Assembly (NCBI GenBank): GCA_900552945.1
Contig: USBI01000018.1
Coordinates: forward strand, 1-30,900
Direction of reading: 5' to 3'
DNA from: an uncultured Oscillospiraceae bacterium
Lineage (GTDB): Bacteria; Bacillota; Clostridia; Oscillospirales; Ruminococcaceae
DNA: 30,900 nt
Below are positions 7,147 to 14,839 of this stretch, piece after piece. Every line of letters starts with the position of its first letter. The stretch's first letter is position 1. A program made the translations under genes and the position numbers. The notes beneath the pieces were generated by a model, which was not told the origin of the DNA, did no database searches, and was given only the letters and a program-made list of their open reading frames with translations.

Positions 7147-7602
7147 ATGGAAATGCGGAAATCGCGTCTGCCATTTCGTGCACTTTGTTTATGGGAAACG
7201 TTGCTTTTTTTGCTGTTGGCAGCGTTGCTCATTGTGATTTATGTTATCTTTGTACCGTTTACCTGGTTGTGGTATCTTTTGGTTGGAAGCATCACTGGTT
7301 TGTACCTGTTGTTCGCACTGGGGTATCTTCCGTTGTTTTACCGCAGTGTCGGTGTGGAATTGGATGATAAGAAAATCGTCTACGAAGGCGGTGTCTTGTT
7401 TCATAAAAGAAAGGTTTTGCCGAAAAATCAGCTGGTTACGGTGCATCTTATACAAGACCCGTTATCTGCGCTGTTCCGGGTTGCCAGTGTGCGCTGTAAT
7501 GTTCCCGGCGCATCGTTGGCCCTGTTCCATTTGGAGAGACAGGATGCACAGCAGCTTCAGCGTTCTCTTTTGGAGCATTGCGTGGAGAGCGGTGAGGTAT
7601 GA
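7147..7602 (+). CDS. PH-domain membrane protein, YdbS-like
   Basis: A 151-residue protein with two closely spaced hydrophobic segments (about residues 16-37 and 40-62), then a cytoplasmic bacterial PH (bPH2) domain, with motifs GVELDDKKIVYEGGVLFHKRKVLPKNQLVTVHLIQ broken across strands at about 69-105. B. subtilis YdbS has the same layout and is paired with YdbT; that pair is linked to sigma-W and resistance to membrane-active compounds. The start ATG 7147 follows AGGGAGGC by 8 bases. The stop overlaps the next start (ATGA), so the two are probably translationally coupled. The exact biochemical role of the family is unknown. Confidence 0.83.
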   Translation: MEMRKSRLPFRALCLWETLLFLLLAALLIVIYVIFVPFTWLWYLLVGSITGLYLLFALGYLPLFYRSVGVELDDKKIVYEGGVLFHKRKVLPKNQLVTVHLIQDPLSALFRVASVRCNVPGASLALFHLERQDAQQLQRSLLEHCVESGEV

Positions 7603-9134
7603 AACAGATGAAGCCTGTAATGGAGCATACCCATCCCATTCAAATACTGGAATACATTTCGGGCTATTTCTGGCTGTTGCTGCTGCCCCTTGTGCGCGGA
7701 CTGCTGACCTTTCGCGGCGGGCTTTGGGCGTGGCTGAGTGGTGTATGGTTTGACCTGCTTGTTTTGGCGGCAATATTCGGCTTTGCATTTTTGCGTTGGT
7801 ATGCGGTGTATTATTCCTGTACCACAGAAGGGATTCTGATTGAAAAGGGGATATTCTCCCGGATTCGTTTTGTGGTTCCATATACTCAAACCGCGACTCT
7901 TTCTCTTGAGTCACCCTGGTATTATCGGCCGATCCGTGCGGTGCGCCTGCGGTTGGATTCCAATGCGGGCAACCGTTGGAAGTTTGACTTTTCGCTTTTG
8001 CTGTCACGTAGTGCCGCTGAAGCGGTGATGAAGCGTACCAGAAAAGAATTGTTTCGGGCGCATGCCGCGCGTTTTGATATGACGGCTCTGGCGTTGAACG
8101 GGGAAACGTCCGATAGATTATCGGCAAATGCGGGCAGGCGTATCCGCAGAAAAAAATGGCGTTCCAGAGGATTATATGTGGCTTTGCTTTCGTTCGTTTC
8201 GTCCCGCACAGTAGCTGGTGTTGTGTTTACAGCGGCTGCGGTGGTTCAAACAGGAAAGATTCTCGGCCGTGAGATAGAAGATTATTTTTTGAAAACGTTG
8301 ACTGATACAGCAAAAGCGTTTGCGTTTGGGGTTCCTCCTTTCGCGGTATTCATTGCAATCCTTATTTTATTGGGCTGGCTTATATCTTTTTTGTTGAACC
8401 TGTTTCGCAACATGCGTTTTTCCGTGTCGCGTGAGCGAAATTCGGTTGAAATCGCGTGCGGGCTTTTTTCTCTCAGGCATTGTCTCCTTCAGGTCAGCAA
8501 GATAAACTGCCTGGAGCTTCAGCAGTCGCTTTTTACCCGTATGTTTCGAATTTATTCGTTGTTTGCACATTGCGCTGGGTATGGGAAAGGGAAAAATGAA
8601 CTGGCAGTTCTTTTTCCCGCGCTGCGCAAACCAATGTTTGTAAAATTTTTGGGCGACATCCTTCCAGAATGGAATCCGCCTCAAGAAAATCAGGTTTGTC
8701 CAAAACGCAGAAGCATCTCACGTTTTCTTCTTCCTCCGCTTCTTTCCATGGCGGGCAGCGCGGTGGTGTTTATTGTCGCTTCTGTCTTGCTTCCTAATTT
8801 TGCTGAATTGTTTCGTTTTCTGGGAGCGATGCTGGAGCTTTCTCTTCTTTGGTGGTTCCTCGCTCGTATGGCGGCGTTTTTTCACACAGGTGTGGCTTTT
8901 TTAAACGGCCAGTTTACACTTCGGGCGGGGAAGCGGTTTGGATTTTTTACGGTAATGGTTCGGAAAAACAGGGTGGTTCGTTGGGAACTTCGTCAGTCAA
9001 TATGGCAGAAGTTCAGCAAAACGTGTAATCTCGTTGTTTATGTTTTTTCGGAAGGAAGAAAACGTTATGTGATTCCGTCCCTTCCGCTGGAGGAAACCGT
9101 GGAACTTTTAAAACAGTTTGAAGAGCAGTTGTGA
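7599..9134 (+). CDS. PH-domain membrane protein, YdbT-like
   Basis: A 511-residue membrane protein with three repeats of a hydrophobic hairpin followed by a bPH2 domain. Membrane pairs lie at about residues 20-38/48-67, 192-216/244-269 and 378-398/404-422. PH-like regions lie at about 70-150 (TTEGILIEKGIFSRIRFVVP), 272-345 (RERNSVEIACGLFSLRHCLL) and 430-500. This three-unit layout matches YdbT. It begins at ATG 7599, overlapping the YdbS-like stop by four bases. The long basic stretch RRIRRKKWRSR at about 180-190 precedes the second membrane unit. Both proteins probably form one membrane complex; the ligand is unknown. The stretch is more AT-rich by eye than the hem and cbi genes. Confidence 0.82.
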   Translation: MKQMKPVMEHTHPIQILEYISGYFWLLLLPLVRGLLTFRGGLWAWLSGVWFDLLVLAAIFGFAFLRWYAVYYSCTTEGILIEKGIFSRIRFVVPYTQTATLSLESPWYYRPIRAVRLRLDSNAGNRWKFDFSLLLSRSAAEAVMKRTRKELFRAHAARFDMTALALNGETSDRLSANAGRRIRRKKWRSRGLYVALLSFVSSRTVAGVVFTAAAVVQTGKILGREIEDYFLKTLTDTAKAFAFGVPPFAVFIAILILLGWLISFLLNLFRNMRFSVSRERNSVEIACGLFSLRHCLLQVSKINCLELQQSLFTRMFRIYSLFAHCAGYGKGKNELAVLFPALRKPMFVKFLGDILPEWNPPQENQVCPKRRSISRFLLPPLLSMAGSAVVFIVASVLLPNFAELFRFLGAMLELSLLWWFLARMAAFFHTGVAFLNGQFTLRAGKRFGFFTVMVRKNRVVRWELRQSIWQKFSKTCNLVVYVFSEGRKRYVIPSLPLEETVELLKQFEEQL

Positions 9135-9151
9135 ATTTTCTTCGTATTTCC

Positions 9152-9180
9152 TTGCAATCCGCGGTGGTAGCTTGTAAAAT
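9152..9180 (+). promoter_or_regulatory. lexA promoter
   Basis: TTGCAA (9152-9157), a 17-base spacer, and TAAAAT (9175-9180), 54 bases before the GTG start. No GAAC-N4-GTTC type SOS operator was seen in or around it. Confidence 0.65.
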
Positions 9181-9234
9181 AAAATTAGTTTATGTATCGC
9201 TGAACGTCAGACGGCGTTGAAAGAGGTGGAAAAT

Positions 9235-9816
9235 GTGCTGCACGAAAAAGCAAAGCTGATTTTGGAATATCTTCAAGGGCGTGCTTTGAATGAAGGAGCG
9301 CCTACTGTGCGGGAAATCTGTACAGAACTGCATATTAAATCCACTTCGACCGTTCAACGGTATATTAATGAATTGATCGAGGAAGGGTATCTGGAACGTC
9401 AGGATGGGCGCAAGCGTACCCTCCGCTTGGCTTCTGCGGAGGGAATATCGGTGCCGGTCGTGGGAACGGTCGCTGCGGGGCAGCCAATCACCGCGATTGA
9501 AAACATTGACGGTTATATTACTTTTTCCGGTTACAGGGGCAATCCCGCAGAGCTGTTTGCGCTTCACATCCGCGGGAACAGTATGATTGAAGCGGGTATA
9601 TTTGACGGCGACGTTGTGATCGTCCGGCGCACACCTGTTGCGGAAAATGGCCAGATCGTTGTGGCGCTTATTGACAATGAGGCTACTGTCAAACGTTTTT
9701 TCAAAGAGGACGGGCATTTTCGCCTTCAGCCGGAAAACTCTTCTATGGATCCTATTTTTACGGACGAGCTTTCCATTCTGGGAAAGGTCATTGCACTGGT
9801 GCGTAATTACGAATAA
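9235..9816 (+). CDS. lexA: LexA repressor
   Basis: A 193-residue SOS repressor with an N-terminal winged helix (residues about 1-65: PTVREICTELHIKSTSTVQRY broken here as the recognition region) and a C-terminal S24 self-cleaving domain. The cleavage site is A81-G82 in VGTVAAGQP, the catalytic serine is S116 (RGNSMIEAG), and the general-base lysine is K153 (ATVKRFF). All are intact. I chose GTG 9235, which follows GAGG by 8 bases; a TTG at 9217 in the same frame has no ribosome site. It is a single-gene unit with its own promoter and terminator. RecA-stimulated cleavage is known for the family. Confidence 0.95.
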   Translation: MLHEKAKLILEYLQGRALNEGAPTVREICTELHIKSTSTVQRYINELIEEGYLERQDGRKRTLRLASAEGISVPVVGTVAAGQPITAIENIDGYITFSGYRGNPAELFALHIRGNSMIEAGIFDGDVVIVRRTPVAENGQIVVALIDNEATVKRFFKEDGHFRLQPENSSMDPIFTDELSILGKVIALVRNYE

Positions 9817-9840
9817 AAAGCAGGTTCAACATAAATTTTT

Positions 9841-9871
9841 AAACCGCCTTTCTTTTGAAAGGCGGTTTTTT
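9841..9871 (+). terminator. lexA terminator
   Basis: A perfect 12-base-pair stem (9841-9852 with 9857-9868), loop TTTT, core CCGCCTTTC, with T-run to 9871. Confidence 0.92.
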
Positions 9872-9946
9872 GCAGACATTTTTTGTTTTTGGGGGTTTGT
9901 GGGTATATTCGCTGAAAACGGTCTGAGGCAGAACAGTTAACAAAAA

Positions 9947-9986
9947 CGCCCTTTTGAAAGTGGAATAAACCACTCCGAAAAGGGCG
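9947..9986 (-). terminator. Terminator of the TrkA-like pair
   Basis: CGCCCTTTT (9947-9955) pairs with AAAAGGGCG (9978-9986), with an inner AGTGG/CCACT pairing. On the minus strand it is followed by TTTTTG. It lies 25 bases past the stop of the downstream TrkA-like gene. Confidence 0.88.
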
Positions 9987-10010
9987 CTTGATTTAGTGGA
10001 ATACATCGAT

Positions 10011-10670
10011 TTACAGTTTAAGAAATTCTTTGAGTTCGTGCAGTCTGTTGGTAGGGGAAAGGACCATAATGCGGTCACCACATTCCAGAAATGTATTACC
10101 ACGCGGGATGATGAGCTGATCGTTTCTAATAATGGAAATGAAGACGAATATTTCAGGCAGGCGAAGCTGGGAAAGCTGTTTGCCTGCAAACGGATAATCG
10201 TGATCCGGAAGGGTGATTTCATCAATAGAAACCTCACCTTTGTGCAGCGTCATGATCTGGCGCATTCTTGAAATATCGATTTCCCGTTCCAGACTCCGTG
10301 CGATGTTATCCGTTGTATTAACCGTGATGTCAATTCCAAGCTGTTTCATAACACCGGCGTTTTTGGGGTTGTTTGCACGGGCGATGGTTTTTGACACATG
10401 GTAAACGCTTTTCGCAAGCTGACAGGCGATGAGGTTGTCTTCATCCTTGCCGGTCACGCTCACAAGGGCGTCTGCTGTTTCAGCACCTGCGTCACTCAAG
10501 GCTTCCAGCGTGGTGCCATCCCCGAATATGACGGGAATATCCAAATCATTTGCAATAAAACTGCACAGGCTTTTTTTAATTTCGATTAAGGTGGGATTGT
10601 GCCCGTGCTCGATCAGCGTTTTGGCCAGATAATAGCCTACTTTTCCGCCGCCCACAACAATTACATCCAT
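10011..10670 (-). CDS. TrkA-family RCK potassium-uptake regulator
   Basis: A 219-residue cytosolic protein: an RCK N domain (about 1-130) with a Rossmann nucleotide site DVIVVGGGKVGYYLAKTL, the acidic ribose ligand near E30 (LIEIKKS) and FGDGTTLEALSDAG, then an RCK C domain (about 135-219). Such subunits bind NAD(H), ATP/ADP or c-di-AMP and gate Trk/Ktr potassium transporters. Eighty percent of the family's single-domain forms are about this size, like KtrA; I cannot tell which ligand applies here. It starts at ATG 10670 behind GGAGG, 14 bases after the upstream partner's stop. The membrane subunit (TrkH/KtrB) is not in the window. Confidence 0.88.
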   Translation of the reverse strand: MDVIVVGGGKVGYYLAKTLIEHGHNPTLIEIKKSLCSFIANDLDIPVIFGDGTTLEALSDAGAETADALVSVTGKDEDNLIACQLAKSVYHVSKTIARANNPKNAGVMKQLGIDITVNTTDNIARSLEREIDISRMRQIMTLHKGEVSIDEITLPDHDYPFAGKQLSQLRLPEIFVFISIIRNDQLIIPRGNTFLECGDRIMVLSPTNRLHELKEFLKL

Positions 10671-10684
10671 TGTCTTTTCCTCCG

Positions 10685-11311
10685 TCAGTCAATTACACGC
10701 GCGATGATCATGGTGTCGGTCGCGGCGAGCCGCATATCTTTTTTTCCGGCAATGTTGATGGATAAGTCAGCATGCTGTATAGCCAAAAGTGATTCGTTGT
10801 CCGCCAGCATCTGGTCAACATCTTCACAGCTCTGGTTGATAAAGCGTTTGGGCACCGGAAACCAGTGAAAACTGATGGTATGAGCGCCAAGATTGACCAT
10901 TCGCACAGTATCTTGCTCCAGAAGCGCGGAGCGGACTGCCTCTACCGTAAGGTTTGTTGGGCAGACAGTGTGCAGGCCGAAATGAGAAAAAACGTCCTCC
11001 CGCTTGGTGTCATAAATTCGGGCGAGAACGTGCGGAATGTGAAATACTTCCCGGGCAAGCTGAGATACCATAATGTTGACGTTATCATCCTGGCTGACCG
11101 CTGCAAGCGCGTCACAGTTTTCAATTCCCGCGTTGCGCAGAATGTCCTGATCGATCGGAACGCCGGCGGTTGTATAGCCTCTGAAATCCTCTCCCAGCAG
11201 TTCAAAGTTTTCTTCCCTTCGGTCGACAATCGAAACGTCATGACCTTCCTGCGAAAGAGAAGTGGCAAGCCGTGAACCGACCTTGCCGCAGCCCACTACC
11301 AATATATTCAT
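10685..11311 (-). CDS. TrkA-family RCK protein, second copy
   Basis: A 208-residue RCK protein with an N-terminal Rossmann site NILVVGCGKVGSRLAT, an acidic ribose ligand in IVDRREE and an RCK_N core to about 130. The C-terminal part (about 135-208) is a shorter and more divergent RCK_C domain. It is first in a two-gene operon with the other TrkA-like gene and likely forms a hetero-oligomer with it or is the paralogous regulator of the same potassium channel. The start ATG 11311 lies 32 bases from a strong promoter. The two proteins share only the general fold, so they are not a recent duplication. Confidence 0.86.
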   Translation of the reverse strand: MNILVVGCGKVGSRLATSLSQEGHDVSIVDRREENFELLGEDFRGYTTAGVPIDQDILRNAGIENCDALAAVSQDDNVNIMVSQLAREVFHIPHVLARIYDTKREDVFSHFGLHTVCPTNLTVEAVRSALLEQDTVRMVNLGAHTISFHWFPVPKRFINQSCEDVDQMLADNESLLAIQHADLSINIAGKKDMRLAATDTMIIARVID

Positions 11312-11345
11312 TTCCCATACCCTTCCTTATCATTGATGCAACATC

Positions 11346-11374
11346 ATTATACCCGCTTACAGCGCAAAAGTAAA
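11346..11374 (-). promoter_or_regulatory. Promoter of the TrkA-like pair
   Basis: On the minus strand TTTACT (11374-11369), a 17-base spacer and a perfect TATAAT (11351-11346), 34 bases before the start codon. Confidence 0.78.
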
Positions 11375-11398
11375 GCAGCAGCCGGAGTATCCACAGAA

Positions 11399-11430
11399 AA
11401 AGGCTTTGGAAGTTTGTTTCCAAAGCCTTT
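11399..11430 (-). terminator. Terminator of the peptide ABC transporter operon
   Basis: A 13-base-pair stem (11399-11411 with 11418-11430) with core GGCTTTGGAA and a six-base loop. On the minus strand it runs into TTTTT. It follows the last ATPase gene by 7 bases. Confidence 0.92.
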
Positions 11431-11437
11431 GTGTTGC

Positions 11438-12196
11438 TTAAAGTTCGCTGTATGCGGGGTCCGGCACCGGAAGAGAATGAAGAAGCTGTTTGGTGTAATC
11501 GTTTTGAGGATGGGAAAACAACTCGGCTGTATCCGCTGTTTCTACAATTTTTCCGTGGCGCATCACTGCCGTTCGGTCACAGAGCCTGCGGATGAGAGAC
11601 AGGTCGTGTGCGATGAACAGGATGGTCATTCCCTGGCGGTTGAGCGCGCGTAAAAGCTCCGCGATTTGCGCCTGAAGGGATACATCCAGCGAGGCGACCG
11701 GCTCGTCGGCAATGAGAAAATCGGGCTCGGAAATGAGCGCTCTGGCAATGCAGGCACGCTGCTGCTGGCCGCCGGAAAAATCGGACGGAATTTCATAGAA
11801 GGTGCGTTGTGGAAGCCCGACCAGATGAAGCAGTTCCAGAGCTTTTTGTTTGCGCTGCGCCCGCGTCCCCGCACGGCGGATGACGAGCGGCTCCATAATG
11901 CTCTGGCCGATGGTCCTGCGCGGGCTCAGCACCGAAGCGGGGTCCTGAAAGATCATCTGCACCTGTTCCCCCAAAAAACGGCACTGGCCGGATTCCGGAT
12001 GGTACAGTCCGGCAATGGTTCGGCCAAGAGTGGATTTTCCCGAACCGGATTCACCGACCAGCCCGAAGATCTCCCCCCGGCGGATCTGCATCGAAACGCC
12101 GTCCACCGCTGTAACAGCTTCGGCGTTTTTGGGGTGAAAGCGCACGGTGAGCCGGTCAAGCTTTAGTATGTTCTCCGTTTGTTCCATAGACATCAT
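11438..12196 (-). CDS. Oligopeptide/dipeptide ABC transporter ATPase (OppF/DppF type)
   Basis: A 252-residue ATPase that powers uptake together with the upstream OppD-like subunit. The Walker A is GESGSGKST (about 48-56), the Q-loop lies in MIFQDPASVLSPRR, the ABC signature is FSGGQQQR, the Walker B is FLIADEPVASLD and the switch histidine is in IAHDLS. It lacks the full oligopeptide C-terminal extension of longer OppF proteins and ends soon after HSLPVPDP. The start ATG 12196 is 9 bases after AAGGA; alternative ATGs lie at 12193 and 12187. It overlaps the preceding gene by 41 bases, and is last in the five-gene operon. Confidence 0.93.
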   Translation of the reverse strand: MMSMEQTENILKLDRLTVRFHPKNAEAVTAVDGVSMQIRRGEIFGLVGESGSGKSTLGRTIAGLYHPESGQCRFLGEQVQMIFQDPASVLSPRRTIGQSIMEPLVIRRAGTRAQRKQKALELLHLVGLPQRTFYEIPSDFSGGQQQRACIARALISEPDFLIADEPVASLDVSLQAQIAELLRALNRQGMTILFIAHDLSLIRRLCDRTAVMRHGKIVETADTAELFSHPQNDYTKQLLHSLPVPDPAYSEL

Positions 12197-13253
12197 CCAC
12201 TAAAATCCTTCCGTTTTGAATGTGCACCGGCGGTTTGATTTCCGGCGCGTTCGGGTGAGCAAGCCATGTGGCTGCGTAATGGGTACCGCCCAGATAAAAC
12301 AGCGGCGGCTGCTCTTTGTAATCAATCTCCAGCGCAAACCGGTTGCGGGGCGCGAACGCGTCCCCTTGCGGAGGGTGAAGCATGTCCGGTGCCGTTCCGG
12401 GCATTGGCACAGAAGTTTGCCCTTCCGCGCAGGGCAGAGAAGCGAACAGCCCCCATGTGTAGGGGTGTCTCGGGTCGTAGAATATTTCCTGCACGGTTCC
12501 GGTCTCCACTACTTTTCCTGCATACAGAACAGTCACTCGGTGGGCGATCTGTGCCACAACGCTTAGGTCATGGGTGACAAAGAGAATGGCAATCCCAGCC
12601 TTTTTTTGCAGGGAGATTAAAAGACTTAGGATCTGCTTTTGCACCGTCGCATCCAGTGCGGTGGTAGGCTCATCGGCAATGAGCAGCCCCGGCGAAGCGG
12701 CGAGTGCGCAGGCGATGGCCGCGCGCTGGAGCATCCCGCCGGAAAACTCGTGCGGGTATTGGTGCACCCGTTCTTCCGGTCGCTCGATCTCTACCATGGC
12801 AAGAAGTTCTTCCGCACGCTTCAAAGCCTGCTTTTTGGAACATTTTTCTCCGTGGGCCAGCACGGCTTCGGCGATCTGTCGGCCTACTGTTACAGTGGGA
12901 TCGAATACGGTCATGGGGTTTTGAAACACCATACCGATTTCTTTGCCGCGGATCGCCCGAAGCTGCTTTTCGGTCAGGTTTGAGATCTCTTGCCCGCGGT
13001 AACGGATGCACCCGCCGGTGATTTTCCCGCGGCTGTGGAGAATGCCGGGGATGCTTTTGCAGATCACCGATTTTCCGCAGCCGGATTCTCCCACCAGCGC
13101 GAGTGTTTCCCCCGCGCGGAGCGAGAAGGAAACGTCCCGCACAGCGTGAATAACGCCCCGTTCGGTGAAAAAGTCGATGGTGAGATGTTCCACTTCCAAA
13201 ACGGGCGGTTCATTTATTTGTGAGGACGGGGAAAAAGCTCCATCCGCCTGCAT
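12156..13253 (-). CDS. Oligopeptide/dipeptide ABC transporter ATPase (OppD/DppD type)
   Basis: A 365-residue ATPase. The Walker A is GESGCGKSV, the signature FSGGMLQR, the Walker B LLIADEPTTALD, and the switch FVTHDLS. The C-terminal oligopeptide extension begins near YAGKVVETGTVQEIFYDPRHPYTWGL in pieces. In many OppD/DppD proteins this extension has a CPFAPRC...C cysteine set; here the equivalent is DAFAPRNRFALEID, without cysteines. The C-terminus continues with THYAATWLAHPNAPE. The start ATG 13253 is supported by AAGGTGAT 6 bases upstream. It lies 29 bases after the binding-protein gene. Confidence 0.94.
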   Translation of the reverse strand: MQADGAFSPSSQINEPPVLEVEHLTIDFFTERGVIHAVRDVSFSLRAGETLALVGESGCGKSVICKSIPGILHSRGKITGGCIRYRGQEISNLTEKQLRAIRGKEIGMVFQNPMTVFDPTVTVGRQIAEAVLAHGEKCSKKQALKRAEELLAMVEIERPEERVHQYPHEFSGGMLQRAAIACALAASPGLLIADEPTTALDATVQKQILSLLISLQKKAGIAILFVTHDLSVVAQIAHRVTVLYAGKVVETGTVQEIFYDPRHPYTWGLFASLPCAEGQTSVPMPGTAPDMLHPPQGDAFAPRNRFALEIDYKEQPPLFYLGGTHYAATWLAHPNAPEIKPPVHIQNGRILVDDVYGTNGEHTKA

Positions 13254-13282
13254 GAGATCACCTTCTTTTCATATTTACAGGT

Positions 13283-14839
13283 TTATTCAAGCGTCCATTC
13301 GGCAACGTTCCAGAAGATTCCCACACCGTGGTGGCCGAGCACCGTGTCCGGCGTGATTCCGTTAATTGACGCGTCGCCGACATACAAAGCGTCTACATAG
13401 GCAATAAAGGTAAACGGCAGGTCGGACGCGAGCACCTCCTGAAATTGCTGATAATAAGCGAGTCGTTCGGCGTTGTCATCTGTTTCGCGGGCTTTGGTGA
13501 GCAGTTCGTCAACCTCGGCGTTGGAATAACCGCTGTAATTGGCGCCTTTATCGGTCCCAAAAACCTTGTAGGTGTGGTCGTCCGGGTCAAACGGGCTGCC
13601 CCAGCCGATGAGATAAGCTTCCTGACCGGCCCAGTCGATCTCTGATGAAACCGCCACGCTCACATCAGCGCCGATCTCACGCAGCTGCTGAGCGCAGATG
13701 TTCACCATGTCTATGCGCACCTGATCGCCCTCGCTGCAGTTAATGGTAAAGCGGAGCAGCGTATCGCCCTTCTGGTAGATGCCATCGCTGTTAAGCGTCC
13801 AGCCGGCTGCTTCCAGCTCAGCTTTTGCTTTCTGTGGGTCGTAGGTGTATTTTTCAATGTTCGGGTTGTTATACGGCCCTGCCTGAAGCGGAGAATAGGC
13901 GACTTCGCCGAGTCCAAGCAGTACGCTGTCAATGATCGCCTGCCGGTCGATGGCATAGCTCAGCGCATTCGGCAGTTCCCGGTTGTTTTGAAACAGTTCG
14001 TTGTTGAAGTTGTAGAGGATACCCCGGTAGTCTGCGGTTTTCATATCATAAACGGCAAAGGAGTCGTCTCCTTCAAACTGCTGTGCGTCCTGCGGAGTGA
14101 TCTGGGCCAGATCGAGCTCACCCGACTGCAGCTGAAGCGCACGGGTCTTTTCATCCACGACAATTTTGAAGATGATTTTATCAATATTCGGCTCACCGCC
14201 GTAATAATCCGGGTTTTTCTCCAGCGTGATGCTCTGGCCCTGATCCCACGCGGTCAGCTTGTATGGGCCGGTGCCCACCGGGTTCTGGTTAAAGGAATCG
14301 GTGATGAGGTCTTTGCCCTCCAGCAGATGGCGGGGCAGTATACCGACGGTCAGATAATCCAGCATAGCGACGTTGGGAGCTTTGAGCGTGATGGTCACTG
14401 TGGTGTCGTCCGGCGTTTCAATGGCAGTGATATCTTCGTAGTTGGAGGCGATCTCAGAAGCGTTGTTCGGATCCATAATCGCTTCCAGTGTAAATTTTAC
14501 GTCGGCAGAGGTAAACGGTTCCCCGTCGTGCCAGGTTACATCGTCCCTTAAATGGAAGGTGTAGGTGTTGGTTTCGGTGTCAAAGCTCCAGTCTTTGGCC
14601 AGTGCGGGAACAATGTTGTTATCCCCGTCGTGCGCGGTCAGTCCGGAAAAGATGAGGAGATTGATCTCGCCGTGCTCATACAGCGCGGGGTTGATGCTGG
14701 TGTAATCGCCGCTTCCGTAAACCAGCGTGGAGGTTTCTTCCCCTCCGGTGCATCCCGTGAGCGGGAAAGCGAGGCAGAGCAGTGCGGCAATCAAAACCGC
14801 AAGAACTTTTTTAGAATATTTTTTTAAAGATTGCTGCAT
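13283..14839 (-). CDS. Peptide-binding lipoprotein of ABC transporter (SBP family 5)
   Basis: A 518-residue extracellular lipoprotein that captures peptides (or similar ligands such as nickel chelates) for the permease. The basic N-terminus, hydrophobic stretch and lipobox LTGC give lipidation at C30. The family 5 motifs are visible: LAKDWSFDTETNTYTFHLRD, VTWHDGEPFTSADVKFTLEA in part, then NPVGTGPYKL and LSYAIDRQAI. The ligand cannot be read from the sequence; 'peptide' is the family default. It overlaps the upstream permease gene by 16 bases. The start ATG 14839 has a GAAAGGA site 12 bases upstream. Confidence 0.93.
   Translation of the reverse strand: MQQSLKKYSKKVLAVLIAALLCLAFPLTGCTGGEETSTLVYGSGDYTSINPALYEHGEINLLIFSGLTAHDGDNNIVPALAKDWSFDTETNTYTFHLRDDVTWHDGEPFTSADVKFTLEAIMDPNNASEIASNYEDITAIETPDDTTVTITLKAPNVAMLDYLTVGILPRHLLEGKDLITDSFNQNPVGTGPYKLTAWDQGQSITLEKNPDYYGGEPNIDKIIFKIVVDEKTRALQLQSGELDLAQITPQDAQQFEGDDSFAVYDMKTADYRGILYNFNNELFQNNRELPNALSYAIDRQAIIDSVLLGLGEVAYSPLQAGPYNNPNIEKYTYDPQKAKAELEAAGWTLNSDGIYQKGDTLLRFTINCSEGDQVRIDMVNICAQQLREIGADVSVAVSSEIDWAGQEAYLIGWGSPFDPDDHTYKVFGTDKGANYSGYSNAEVDELLTKARETDDNAERLAYYQQFQEVLASDLPFTFIAYVDALYVGDASINGITPDTVLGHHGVGIFWNVAEWTLE

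Noticed and set aside
7462..8127. 221-codon minus-strand frame over the PH-domain genes
   Set aside because: Antisense shadow with no domain; both plus-strand PH genes have clear starts and motifs.
9217..9234. TTG start of lexA, six codons longer
   Set aside because: The purine-rich GAGGTGG lies after it and serves the GTG at 9235.
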